From: Plutella xylostella
Taxonomy: Eukaryota > Arthropoda > Insecta > Lepidoptera > Plutellidae
Direction of reading: 5' to 3'
DNA: 64,000 bases
Assembly: GCF_932276165.1 (NCBI RefSeq)
Contig: NC_064001.1
Span: 2,487,501 to 2,551,500, forward strand
Below the pieces are notes generated by a model. That model was not told where the DNA came from. It was given only the letters and a program-made list of their open reading frames with translations, and did no database searches. Within the stretch, counting starts at the first letter, position 1. Every line of letters begins with the position of its first letter. Made by a program: the position numbers and the translations under genes. Below, piece after piece: positions 24,701 to 32,473 of the stretch.

Positions 24701-27417
24701 GTAATATATCCTGAGAAACTAGTTTATACTTAGAATCCTTATCAAAAATTTCTTTTATTTTTGAATACAAGGTAGAAGCTGTTATCGGTTCATTGACCTT
24801 TGACGCCCAGTCAATAACATTTTGCAGTGAAGAATTAACTATTTCATTTTGAGTTAAAAATGCATTTGATAATGCTGCAACACTACGCTCCATACGTGGC
24901 CAGTGAATAAAGGAACTCGACTCGTCAGCCAGGCTGGCCAATTCTTCATTAACTTTTAAGTCTACGAACGCGGGACACGCTAAGTATTTCTTCTGGGTGT
25001 CAACATATCGCACAGACTTCCAGTCACTTTTGTTAAAGTGTTGATGCTCCACAAGTTTAGCCACTCTATAAGACGGTGCCGCCGGTACTAACGGTTCTTT
25101 TATGGAAATCGATAAATTACACACCTCGTCACTTGAATGTGGTGGAAGTAAAAAGTCTTGTGGCTTTAGTTGGTTTTCCTTATTTGCAGTCACTAAGTCA
25201 GATAATTGACTTACCAGCTGCTGCGACAGAACTTCAAACCTTGTATCGAGCCCAGAAGAACTCGATGATCGGGCACGGGAGCGAGTCGTGCCCCGGCGGC
25301 GGCGGTGGCGCGGGCGCGAGCGCGAGCGCGCGCGACGGCGGGACGCGCGGCGCGTGCCGTGGCGATCTTTGCGGCTGCGGCGCGCGCACTCTGATGAGCT
25401 GCTGGCCCTGCTCCTGCTGCTGCCACTCCGAGAACCATGGCTTCTGGAACTCGACGTCTCTCGACGTCTCTTACGAGAGCGGGAGGGCGGCGGCAGTAGC
25501 GGCGTGGGCGTGGCGGGGGCGGCGGCCGCGCCGGCCGGGCGCGGCGCCGGGCCGCCCGCCTCCTGCACTTGCGTGTTGTGTTCCTCTGGCGCGCCTGCTA
25601 CGGGGGACCGCAGCATGTACACCAAACACTCATTTTCTTCGGAAAGGCACGCGTCGGGCCCGCCATTTTGATATGCGGAAAACACTTCCCCGGTGGAATT
25701 GCACCCATCTGACACTGCATCCATCTTAATATTGGTATTTTCACACAACACGCGAGACGCGAACAAAATCTTGTTGGAAATTTGCTAATATTTCAGATAA
25801 AACAAGATTTTGAAAAAACTGCAATGCGTACGACTTAAAGTTTGACGCAATAATGGTGGAAAAGTCACAAATCTGACAGCTAGAAAACGACGCCGCCCGC
25901 GCTGAGGCTTGACCAATGGAAAGCGTGGATTTTGGCGCGAAAATTTGAAACTGCAAGCTGCTATGACAATAAGGGAGATGCTATCTCATAACTTGGATTT
26001 CAGATGTCGCTACGGAACACATAATGACAATAACAATGAATTAAATATGCCTGTGGCGGCGTGGCAATGGCGTGTAGCCCGTGTGTCGGGGCCCTTAGAT
26101 TATAGACCTTTTAACTAACCCAGATATCTCTCTATTCCAGATACGACGAGGACGAGGCCAAGGCGGCGCGCGACGCCCAGGAACGTTCCCGCGCGGCGCT
26201 GCAGCGGTACCTGTTCTACTGCAACCGCTACATGAACCACATGCAGTCGCTGCGCTTCGAGTCCAAGCTGTACGCCAGCGTCAAGGAGAAGATGGAGGAG
26301 ATGCAGCACCACAACATGAGCTGGATCGAGGTGCGTTTAAATACTAGACTACAGGGATTTACTGTAGCTGTGGTCTAGCGGTAGAAGCTCGTTATCACTG
26401 CAATTGAACGTGGGACCTCTGCTCCGGGTAGGACCATAAAAAGGTGTTTCTCAGTGTTAGTAAGACAAATAATGCTGATCACCTAACGCCCGAGTGCCCC
26501 TTTGTACTGCTGCTCATTTGGACAATACAATCCACTTCTGTATATATGACTGATCTTGATGAAATAGGCCGCCAGTGTTCCAAATTCGGCTAGAAAGACT
26601 TTATTGTTCTTATTTCATCAGTCTGCATTAGACATATACCGCTATAATGCACAGTTTATTATTCTTACTAAGTCATACCCAGCAACACCTAACTCCCCAC
26701 CCCCTCTCCACAGGTGCAATTCCTCAAAAAAGCCGTGGACATCCTCTGCCAGTGCCGCCAGACCCTCATGTACACCTACGTATTCGCCTACTACTTACGC
26801 AAGAACAACCAGTCGGTGATCTTCGAGGACAACCAGCGCGACCTCGAGTCGGCCACGGAGACGCTCAGCGAGTATCTAGAGAGGGATATCACTAGTGAGA
26901 ACTTGGCTGATATCAAGCAGAAGGTGCAGGATAAGTATAGGTGAGTTGAGAGCGGTGATTTATTTATAATGTAGAGCGGCCATTCCGCCGCCAATTTGCA
27001 CTATAACACCTGGTTCTGTATAAGAGGGGCTATCGGACATACCGAAGACACTAGCACGGGTTATGATTTTGACGATATGATATTATCGGGAAATTGGCCG
27101 GTGGTCTACTATAAAGTTAGTACTCTAAAGCGACGATTAGGAATCAAACATAATCGTCCTGTTCACTACGCACCGGATACTGTTTTGGAACGGAAAACGA
27201 TGAATTTATCCGATGGTGTATAGGTACATATTTATGTGCATCATACCTTCAAAGCTACTCTACTAATCAAAATTTGCAAGATAATATCTTTACACACCGC
27301 TATGTATCTTTAACAGCATTTCCCTCACCTTCCAGATACTGCGACAGCCGGCGCAAGGTGCTTCTGGAACACGTGCACGAGGGCTACGAGAAGGACTGCT
27401 GGGACTACACAGAGTAA
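3701..27417 (+). CDS. ari-1: Ariadne-1, RBR-type E3 ubiquitin ligase, 11 coding exons
   Basis: Coding exons: 3701-3907, 7999-8151, 8415-8483, 8809-8895, 18755-18883, 19309-19479, 19803-19886, 20258-20370, 26141-26330, 26714-26940 and 27336-27417. All have GT/AG borders and compatible phases and give 503 aa ending in DYTE, the length known for fly ariadne-1. Seen in order: acidic N-terminus; UBA-like region (about 45-115); RING1 opening with CEIC at 133-136; IBR (about 200-270, with CPSPDC and CRCGHTFC); RING2 opening with CPKC at 291-294; catalytic cysteine in DGGCNHM, residue 304, matching the active Cys of human ARIH1; then the Ariadne domain in exons 9-11. Family knowledge: an E2 passes ubiquitin to this cysteine, then to substrate, and the Ariadne domain holds the enzyme inactive until a neddylated cullin-RING ligase relieves it. 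The start ATG sits in a good context (gaccATGG). No damaging change is seen. Confidence 0.95.
4871..5439 (+). mobile_element. Internally deleted Tc1/mariner-like element nested in the hAT element
   Basis: Imperfect inverted ends (left GGTGGGCCAAAAAGTAATC, right complement GGTGGACCCAAAAAAGTAAT) with TA on both sides (4869-4870, 5440-5441). A transposase C-terminal relic reads on the plus strand at about 5115-5320, including LWGFLKTRVYVNKPESLEAL and, further on, INCDGAHLYADIIF, typical of the mariner superfamily. The related segment at 6436-6470 lacks the insert and shows a single TA there, so it acts as an internal empty site. Confidence 0.75.
5750..6383 (+). pseudogene. Decayed C-terminus of a non-LTR retrotransposon
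   Basis: Plus-strand fragments LYKLYSLAGIAPPSIRRK (about 5882-5935) and KTLNRLRAEVGCKDNLCKW (about 6165-6225) match the open copy at 17407-17972 (KLYLLAGIAPPAVRR, KTLNRLRAGVARTKDNLRRW). Frameshifts and stops interrupt it. It ends in the same GAA-rich tail (about 6370-6385), so both are 3' ends of one family. Confidence 0.6.
7450..7918. repeat. Lepidopteran retrotransposon-like remnant
   Basis: The stretch ends in gaaataaag followed by a short tatctatct tail (7896-7915), a form common at 3' ends of moth non-LTR elements, and the part at about 7535-7640 resembles an RTE-type 3' region on the minus strand. No open frame survives. The family cannot be named from sequence alone. Confidence 0.35.
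8503..8645. repeat. Small foldback sequence in ari-1 intron 3
   Basis: The words cctgtagcacgggttc and tatcgacataaa on the left recur as imperfect inverted forms on the right (tttatcgacgtcga, gacccgtgcc, gagcctgtag), forming a foldback of about 140 bp. It may be a MITE relic. No target duplication was identified. Confidence 0.35.
10081..10106. repeat. CA/AC microsatellite
   Basis: An interrupted (CA)n tract of about 26 bp lies in ari-1 intron 4. Confidence 0.8.
10276..10464. mobile_element. Foldback MITE, 189 bp
   Basis: Two arms of about 48 bp are near-perfect inverted copies, starting TATATCGTCGGTTGA on the left and ending with the complement on the right, with a loop of about 90 bp. The termini carry TA at each edge, compatible with a TA target duplication of the Tc1/mariner type. 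No coding capacity. Confidence 0.65.
12379..12447 (+). repeat. tRNA-like sequence (tRNA pseudogene or SINE head)
   Basis: A 69-nt stretch has a 7-bp acceptor-like stem (AGCGGTG with TGTCGCT, G-U pairs included), a polymerase III A-box-like TTAGCTCAGACGGG and a B-box-like GGATTCAAATCC. The D and anticodon arms do not fold cleanly and there is no CCA-ready, strongly paired structure. A tRNA-derived SINE head or pseudo-tRNA is more likely than a working tRNA. Confidence 0.5.
12661..13020. repeat. Tandem duplication, two units of about 180 bp
   Basis: Unit one (12661-12849) and unit two (12850-13020) share tgaagtggctaatt at the start, acattgaatacatc in the middle and ccctagtcaggcttta near the end, with scattered substitutions and small indels. 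Identity looks to be about 85-90 percent by eye. No gene is involved. Confidence 0.8.
13538..13975 (-). mobile_element. RTE-like non-LTR retrotransposon 3' fragment
   Basis: Read on the minus strand it ends in a TGATGATGATG-type tail (13538-13550). It carries the words ccccactgctggggtagggg and ttccaatgaagg seen in countless moth RTE-type 3' ends. The adjoining GC-richer part (13755-13975) may be the truncated coding end, but it has no intact domain. Confidence 0.5.
14868..14966. repeat. Short direct repeat pair
   Basis: The block tcagcgctgtaaatactttt with gaactgagattt (14869-14902) recurs at 14932-14965 with one substitution. It is a local duplication in ari-1 intron 4. Confidence 0.65.
15867..16638 (+). 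pseudogene. Exon-like fragments of a Myb/SANT-type, probably transposon-derived gene
   Basis: After a good acceptor (ttccccacag) at 15866 an open stretch encodes SSATRPSYRQMKLLVEYLES and continues to a TGA at 15979. After a second acceptor-like tttttttcag at about 16243 come further coding-like pieces, including ELLTAWANALKPKGDLAAAA at about 16438-16497. The first piece resembles the Myb/SANT-like DNA-binding start of insect regulatory proteins often carried by PIF/Harbinger transposons. Frames do not join into one protein, so I treat it as a remnant. Function unknown. Confidence 0.4.
17130..18420. repeat. Array of about four diverged copies of a moth interspersed repeat
   Basis: Copies at about 17130-17290, 17306-17406 plus 17973-18108, 18109-18205 and 18206-18420 share ttttccttcatcgtaagag, gatggtacacattgt and gccaaacgag. 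The second and fourth copies also share ctttattcacaaatctccac. The signature is the widespread lepidopteran repeat with the cacgatgttttccttc core. The second copy is split by the retrotransposon fragment at 17407-17972. Confidence 0.7.
17407..17972 (+). mobile_element. 5'-truncated non-LTR retrotransposon with 11-bp target duplication
   Basis: An open C-terminal reading frame (running to a TAG at 17944-17946) contains KLYLLAGIAPPAVRRQ and a CCHC-type zinc-knuckle-like end (CSCGSLQTTSHLIEC), typical after the RT of several non-LTR clades. It ends in a GAA-rich tail. The word ATCGTAAGAGC occurs on both sides (17396-17406 and 17973-17983) and is part of the host repeat, so this is a target-primed insertion into that repeat. 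A related decayed copy is at about 5750-6383. Confidence 0.75.
20305..20614 (+). pseudogene. Degenerate duplicate of the second half of ari-1 exon 8
   Basis: The sequence 20525-20614 repeats, with about 15-20 percent change, the 3' half of exon 8 and the first bases of the following intron: gcttctgctgggtgtg, then the GPWEPHG-like segment, then tacaactgtaa and gctatagac/ggcggaagg. The copy contains stops (TAG, TAA) and its donor has changed from GTATGC to GTTTAC, so it cannot replace the RING2 exon. It is a direct duplication of about 216 bp spacing. Confidence 0.75.
20754..20915. repeat. Left inverted terminal repeat of the DIRS element
   Basis: 162 bp, apparently identical in inverted orientation to 25850-26011. 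Begins agcgacatctgaaatccaag. The extreme left end (20708-20753) is not shared with the right end and is instead copied in the internal complementary region. Confidence 0.9.
20954..21053. repeat. Internal complementary region of the DIRS element
   Basis: Bases 20954-21017 are the inverted copy of the left end (20708-20771); bases 21013-21053 are the inverted copy of the right end. The abutting join is the template for closing the circular intermediate. Confidence 0.85.
21417..22480 (-). CDS. Tyrosine recombinase of the DIRS element
   Basis: The recombinase occupies the last 350 or so residues of a longer open frame that reaches 24209; the upstream part only shadows the RT gene in another frame. 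A core-binding segment (WKTYTPIWNKWSAWC) is followed by the catalytic part: first Arg in LLYSGRRVHDLTLL, the second Arg box in SPGSTRSAVSS (where many relatives have His before it) and a candidate nucleophile Tyr in TFRKFYQREL. It joins the element circle to the target. The exact start is unknown. Confidence 0.8.
22340..24346 (-). CDS. Reverse transcriptase/RNase H polyprotein of the DIRS element
   Basis: 668 residues without a stop. RT motifs include NLKGLNRFV, KLDIHQAYSHV, LPFGLSSAP and the catalytic YLDDYC (the YxDD box with L). RNase H follows with TTDASDQAWGA, the acidic NLKEMFAV and LQSDNRTVMAYI. After RNase H comes a segment (DLFASAKAHVVPCY, WVFPPPSLIPRVL) in the position of the methyltransferase-like region of DIRS elements. 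It copies element RNA into the circular DNA intermediate. It overlaps the gag frame upstream and the recombinase frame downstream. Confidence 0.88.
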   Translation of the reverse strand: MVFKQGEEATKSSITKTSPITINSKNLIKNDSLPFVGGCLQYYLHVWESLMAPPVVLKLIKSARIPFFMKPPLILPSAENIIRFHTPVSQRMSAQINQMKILGILEVAPPTPSFISPMFVIKKTNGEDRPIFNLKGLNRFVHPRHFHLFNYLRMHTFLQQEDWLVKLDIHQAYSHVCISPSHRRFLRLSYQGVLMQMTCLPFGLSSAPQMFATITNWIAETLRNRGIRIIVYLDDYCLVSQSKEILLEHTRATIDLLQSLGWIINFQKSITTPSKSLEFLGVVWDTHANRKSLPPSKTDSIQQSITRLLTCGSWNLKQAQSLLGKLNFAAFITHRGRLHCRFMQRHCQKLKLCPQTELLIPEEVSTELKWWLQNLHIPSLIHEPQRVMNYLTTDASDQAWGAQINDSKVIGQWESYQMSWHCNLKEMFAVIAAIRTNHKALRHTTVLLQSDNRTVMAYIKKEGGTRSLTLHCLAKTLLDLIDELDIMLIPQYLPGRYNANADCLSRGRPTPEWHLLSPAVERIFSLWGIPQIDLFASAKAHVVPCYVSLDVRDSNAWFLNAFSRYWNFDLAWVFPPPSLIPRVLQHLNHAVGRYIVIAPRWQKPFWIPDLESRALTKPLPILNLPLNLLDMTTSRAPPQIKQLDLQAWLISGGTHYLKNGLMKRNNFC
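24255..25766 (-). CDS. gag-like protein of the DIRS element
   Basis: 503 residues. The N-terminal third is followed by an Arg/Ser-rich tract (about residues 95-170, SR repeats) and a K/N-rich C-terminus (NKNKSHYNKFKKSYKK). No zinc knuckle is seen, as is usual for DIRS gag proteins. The frame overlaps the RT frame by about 90 nt. The role is presumed to be RNA packaging. The start at 25766 is the first Met of the frame; the next Met (MDAVSDG) is 14 codons downstream and may be the true start. Confidence 0.7.
   Translation of the reverse strand: MFASRVLCENTNIKMDAVSDGCNSTGEVFSAYQNGGPDACLSEENECLVYMLRSPVAGAPEEHNTQVQEAGGPAPRPAGAAAAPATPTPLLPPPSRSRKRRRETSSSRSHGSRSGSSRSRASSSSECARRSRKDRHGTRRASRRRARSRSRPRHRRRRGTTRSRARSSSSSGLDTRFEVLSQQLVSQLSDLVTANKENQLKPQDFLLPPHSSDEVCNLSISIKEPLVPAAPSYRVAKLVEHQHFNKSDWKSVRYVDTQKKYLACPAFVDLKVNEELASLADESSSFIHWPRMERSVAALSNAFLTQNEIVNSSLQNVIDWASKVNEPITASTLYSKIKEIFDKDSKYKLVSQDILQIICGKRNECIAARRGSFLKLIGDKYIRQGVDNIPPSSEYLFNPVMLAEFINKIGGIDKLKRATVKYNTEPQPSTSKSGLSVFTPPTRQPARSARPLQSVHPVAPAHSAQQSNKLRPFRGFQAGGGSDKKFNNKNKSHYNKFKKSYKK
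25850..26011. repeat. Right inverted terminal repeat of the DIRS element
   Basis: Inverted copy of 20754-20915. Near-identity of the two arms suggests recent insertion, since the arms are made from one template. Confidence 0.9.
26368..26455 (+). repeat. Weak tRNA-like/SINE-like sequence
   Basis: A tRNA-type A-box word (tggtctagcggtagaagctc) starts at about 26371 in ari-1 intron 9. No clear B box or cloverleaf follows, so a SINE remnant is the best guess. Confidence 0.25.
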
Positions 27418-29740
27418 TGCCCTCTCCCTCCCACCCGCGCCCCTCACACACCCCCTCCCGCTCCTGCACTCGCGGCCATTGGTCGAGCAAGCGCCAATCA
27501 GGCGCCGTCATCAGCTGAGCGGCCCCTGATTGGACGCCCGGCCCGACCTCTGGCGAGCGGTGAGTTAAGCACTTTCACACTCATACAAACTTTAGCGTCT
27601 GCCACCTCGGCGCCTTAGCCTGTCAGGTTTGTTGCGTTATTCTCTAACGACAAGGTATACCTCTTTAAAGGACTGCTATTAACTCACAGTTCAGTTGTGA
27701 GTCGATAATGTTTTGCCAACTTTTTAATCCAAATACAAGTTTTTTATTGAACAAAATCGTTTGTTGACGTCACATTACATTGTGTATAAAGTGTCATGTC
27801 GTCGTGTGAGATGTCATTTACACGCCGCGTATGCAAACGTTTTCTCCAAAAGTCTCTCGATAACTATAAATAGATTTATTTTTATATTTTTAAAAGGAAT
27901 AATATATCACTAGACAAACACATGGAACTTATATTATTTTAGTTTATCGTTGGAAGTAAATAGAGTTTTTTAGCATTGTAACGTCATGTAAATGCGACTC
28001 ATTCTAAACATGTTTGCTGTATGTATAGCTTAGTTTGAATCTTACAACTTGTCTTTTAGTTATAGTTCACTAGATTACTCAATAATTTTAACGACATATT
28101 TGATTGGTATTGTTTAGTTCTTATTTCATGGTAATAGCGGCTATTTTCCCAGATATGGGCGGTGCCCTGCACATATCTCTGATGTAATATTTCTTATATA
28201 AATAAGTTTCACGTTTTCAAAGATTCATCGATCTCCCGTAATAAGAACTTTATAGTAATAAAACATAGATGTGAGTTCATATAATTTTTTTATTGTAATA
28301 TTTTAGAATAATTTCGATACTTATAATGTTTAATTAATGTAAGCGTCCTGTAAATCGCTTAGAGTAGATAATTCTATTTTGTTTAATTGTTTATTGTTTT
28401 GGTCTTCATGAATATTTAAGTAAATCGCGAGGCTGTCATGACGCCACGTATCCTCAAAAAAAATGTATGAAAATTACAACTTTTTGCAGGAACGATAGTA
28501 TACGGTCGCTGCCAGTTTTCATATAAATAATTTCAATGGACTGTCTTATTGTAATCCTGACGTCTAGTCCCAATCACAAAATAAAATCGATCGTGTATTA
28601 TGAAATAATTGCCAAGTAAAACTATTAATTTAACCAAAAAAGTGTATGTATTTTTGTTTTTGTTGTAATGCTTTAATACAAGTACTGGGGAGTTGAATAA
28701 TTCGGATTAACATTAGTTAAGATATTGGGTTTTTCTGTGATTGACTTCTGATGTTTATCGCCTAAGGCTTAGTTACACTCGGTGTTCTGAAAATATTTTC
28801 ATTTTGAAAATGTGAAACCATTGAATGGTTTATGCAATAATTAGTTTGACTCAAAATCGGAATGTTCACTTATAGAATGGCCATGAATCGTAGCGATTGT
28901 GAAATAGAAACACTTAGACGACTGAAAATAAATCCACTAAATTATTCGGAACAAAATTATAGCCGAACGTCTAATGCCACGATATAATACGCAACGTGTC
29001 TACTAGATGGTGCTACAAGATTTTTTTAAACTGACCAAGATATTCTAAAACTATCATTTTTCCAAAAACAATTAATTTCGTATTGTTTTTATCCTGAAAA
29101 ACCTAAATTTAATTTGTGTATAAATTACTACAACCACATTAAACTTCACTTAAAACTAAAATGTAAAAGGTAGTGGCGACATCTAGTAGGCAAGTTGCAT
29201 ACTAGCTCGTACTAGAAGTGCTTATAGTATAAGTGTTTGTTTGAGGCGCCACATATCCTGAGCCGGGTAGGTCGCGCGAGGTTAGCACTGCCACTAATAT
29301 TTCATCGTAATTTGTAAGAAAAGCTTGCTGTTCCCGCGTTCACATAGTGAACTAGTTAGGAGGTCTCCGGTAAGGGTGCTTACATAGAGAATCGGATTCC
29401 CTGTACCTACCTGTACCGGTAACCTGATTATGCGAAAGCGCTCATGACATTAAAAAATCCGGGAAATGCTCCGTGAGTGAGCGCTTTCGCATAATCAGGT
29501 TACCGGTACAGGTAGGTACAGGGAACCCCTCTCTATGTAAGCACCCTAAGGCAAAATAAACCTTAAACCATAGGACCTAAGGCTCGGAACAACCGATTGT
29601 ACATAAGGATGCTGTATAAATATTTAAATGTTTAACGTACATTTTTGATGAGCATCTAGCGTGTGTGAAGTATGTTAAGAACACAGTTGTTTTAAGAATA
29701 AGACGGAAATAAAAATAGTAACATCGATGACATATTTTCT
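27418..29740 (+). other. ari-1: Probable ari-1 3' UTR
   Basis: The stretch after the stop has no coding signal. It begins with a GC-rich block (27418-27560) holding three CCAAT-type words, then becomes AT-rich. Candidate poly(A) signals AATAAA occur, among others, at 29708-29713, close to further A-rich DNA. Where transcription really ends cannot be told from sequence. Confidence 0.4.
29370..29550. mobile_element. Harbinger-like foldback MITE with TAA target duplication
   Basis: Arms of about 75 bp (29370-29443 and about 29475-29548) are near-perfect inverted copies, beginning GGGTGCTTACATAGAGA, around a spacer of about 30 bp. TAA flanks both sides, the 3-bp duplication type of PIF/Harbinger elements. 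The arms include tgtaccggtaacctgatt. No coding capacity. Confidence 0.8.
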
Positions 29741-30279
29741 TATTTCAAAAACTCCAATTAACAACATCCTGGCGTCATTTAAATATTTAGGGTTCTGAAC
29801 CGTACCGCAAAGTGGTCATCAAACGTGGAAGTTTTCTGTGTATTTGGCCTTTTGTTGGCGGTTCAATCGTGTAAACTTGTAAATTAAGTTGACTATACAC
29901 ACCAATCCACCATAAACCACATTATAACGCCCGTGAATAAAGGAACGATTCAAAATGGCGGACGAACTCACGCTAGCCCACTCTATTTGCAGGTCTATGC
30001 ATATTCCTTCCTACTCTCACTTATAAAACCGCCACTCTTAATCTTTCTCTTTCTTATTCTTTCTCTAGTTAATTCACTCTCCCTCTCATTGTAATATAAA
30101 GGATATGATAGTTCAGTTGACGATAGGTCATTTTGTAGACTGGGTTAGTACAACTGGTATAAATATTTTCTTGTCACAGGGATGCCTTGGCGCCAACTCC
30201 TACAAGACCTAGCAAGGCCTAGTATTTACTGGTGAGAATACTTCACTATGTTTTGGTTTTTATTTTGGTGTTATAATTA

Positions 30280-31272
30280 TGCCCGTTTTCACCAAGACAT
30301 CCTAAATTTTAGGAAACTTTTAACTCATTTTAAGGATCTCCTAAGCGTAGAATGGTTTTCACCACTGACGAACTGTCACTTAAATCCGTTAGGCACTTCT
30401 TAAATTTAGGAGGTGGAATTTCGGCCTCTTAAAGTCAAGTGACAGTTTTTTTATTTGCAAATATACTTCTAGCTACTCAAAATTAGATGTATTGATGCTA
30501 TTGAGGCTATAGAATTAATCACAGATCGTGTATTCGACCACGTAATTACACGTGAGAGATGTCGAGAGACAGCATTTTACCAAAAAAATATATGGAGTAA
30601 CAACTTGGATACTTGAACTTTTTTCGAAGGTTCATATTAACTAAAGAAAGTAACCTTTTCCTGCTTACTAGGTACTTAAATATTGAGTTCCAGGATTAAT
30701 AATACTATTGTGAATTGGGTGAAAATATTTATTTGATCTAAATTAAAACATATTAATTTATTACACTCATCAACACTCTGTTCCACCAATGAATCAGTTG
30801 CTAATGATATTGCGCTCTGTCACTTCTTCTTCAAGTTCCGTCTCCTAGCGGAACAGGAGCAAAGCGAAGGTGGATTTCTTCAAAATAGTCAAGTTTCAAG
30901 AAAATAATTGTCCGCGTTTTTTATTTTCCGCCATTGCTTCCTGCACTTTATTAAATTATACTTCTTCTCTTTAGGAAGGATAAAATACAATTTTCGGTTT
31001 CTTATTTACAAACAAAACGTAATAAATAAGGCGATGTCAACAAATATTATACTTTTAAAAGCATAGACAATTGACAAACAGCCAATGTTGACATCAAAAT
31101 GAATGAATGAAATGAATCGGTAAAAAACATCACTAGTATTTAGGTGACGGATTGCTAGGGAGCTCTTAGCTTGGTGAAAATGAATTTACGTAGGGAGTGG
31201 ATTTAAGAAGTCTCTTAGCTTAAGAAACTTTTAGTACGGTGACTGTTTAGGAAGTCTTGGTGAAAACGGGCA
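30280..31272. mobile_element. Non-autonomous DNA transposon with long inverted termini, about 990 bp
   Basis: The left end TGCCCGTTTTCACCAAGACA (30280) is matched by the complement at the right end (to 31272) over about 24 bp. Sub-terminal copies of ttttcacca and cttcttaaat occur inside both ends. No transposase frame was found and no target duplication is evident. Confidence 0.65.
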
Positions 31273-31824
31273 AGACTTTTATGTTTTGTCTGGTTTTGTC
31301 GTTTATATTTCCGGCTAAAACCAAATGACTATTCCAGTATTCAAAAATGTTAAGATGTCACGGAATAGGTACTGCAAGTAAAGATACATCTTCATTAGTT
31401 TCTTTGATGTCATGGATAATCACAATATATTTTTAGAGTAGAGATACATAGAGTAGGCTGATTTTGCTCCAGTCTTAGTCAGTGAATGATAAGACCATTT
31501 CTGTCCAGGGAATAGATCACCCGCCACTCGGACCATTAGAAGATAACCAAAACCCATCAAGTGAATAAAGACTAATTATTATTTTAGATGATTTAGTTAA
31601 GACGGTATCAATAATCATCATGTAACATGTAATTTATAAAAATGTACAGAAAGATTTTTGTATAATAAATTAATAAAAACCATAATAAAAATAGACAGTG
31701 ATGTTTTTTTGTGGTAGCTTTTGGATTATACAGGAAGAACTAAACATTTCTATTGAATCTAACGGACCGGGATAGTAAAACCACAGGGTAAAGCAGTCAA
31801 GTTCTATATTTTATCGTTACTTAA

Positions 31825-31830
31825 TTTATT
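31825..31830 (-). terminator. para: Candidate para poly(A) signal
   Basis: TTTATT on the plus strand (AATAAA on the minus) lies about 1.8 kb downstream of the para stop. Several other A/T-rich hexamers exist, so this is one candidate only. Confidence 0.25.
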
Positions 31831-32034
31831 TTGTACAAACTTCAACAATATATATAATAAATACTCAATTAAACCTCTATCATTCAGCAAACTGAACTCA
31901 CTTTTTTGTCGTAGGTATAGGTAGTTAAACGAAACAATACAATGATATCATAACTTATTGTCTAAACTTAATTAAACACAACTTCTTTTGTGCAAATATG
32001 CCTAATTGTAAAATGTTTGGTTTGACCAACACAA

Positions 32035-32150
32035 GATGGCGGCGGCGCGCGGGCGCGCGGGGCGCGGGCGACACGCGGGGCGCGGGCACCATGCGGGGCG
32101 CGGGGGAAGAGCGCGCTCTCGCTCGCTCGCGCGCCGCTAGAGGGAGACGC
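32035..32150. repeat. GC-rich low-complexity block
   Basis: About 115 bp of G/C with repeated gcggggcgcggg words, in the likely para 3' UTR. It contrasts sharply with AT-rich flanks. Confidence 0.6.
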
Positions 32151-32432
32151 AGGTCCTTCGAGCACATATAACGTTATTGCTTCAAGCTTATTACGTATCG
32201 CGGCGATATTCGCTGATATCAATATAGTTACAATAGGTAGGTAAATGTGTGGCGAACGTGCGGTGGGATCTACCCGGCGATAAGCTCACAATATTTACAC
32301 AAGAGTAGAAAATTGACCACATCCGAAGATAAATTACAAAAATTTAATGATTTATTGTGCTATAAAAGTCTAACTAAAGTTCATAGTACGATGTGAATAC
32401 ATCCTTAACGTTCCCGAGTCTCGCCCGGGCTC

Positions 32433-32473
32433 GACTCGCCAGGTGACTCGCTAGGTGACTCGCCAGGTGACTC
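32433..32473. repeat. 12-bp tandem repeat, about 3.4 units
   Basis: The unit GACTCGCCAGGT repeats three times, one with a C-to-T change, and a partial fourth. Each junction makes an AP-1-like TGACTC word. Confidence 0.75.

Larger units (their letters stand above)
20708..26025 (-). mobile_element. DIRS-type tyrosine-recombinase retrotransposon, structurally complete
   Basis: The 5318-bp element sits in ari-1 intron 8, antisense to the gene. It has gag-like, RT/RNase H and tyrosine-recombinase frames in order. Inverted terminal repeats of 162 bp lie at 20754-20915 and 25850-26011. An internal region at 20954-21053 is the complement of the left end followed directly by the complement of the right end, the two meeting at ATTAT (21013-21017); the outer ends both carry ATAAT. 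This inverted-repeat plus internal-complementary-region plan is diagnostic of DIRS elements, which integrate as circles through the recombinase and leave no target duplication. Confidence 0.9.

Noticed and set aside
25076..25729. 217-aa plus-strand open frame opposite the DIRS gag
   Set aside because: Antisense shadow of the GC-rich Arg/Ser coding stretch.
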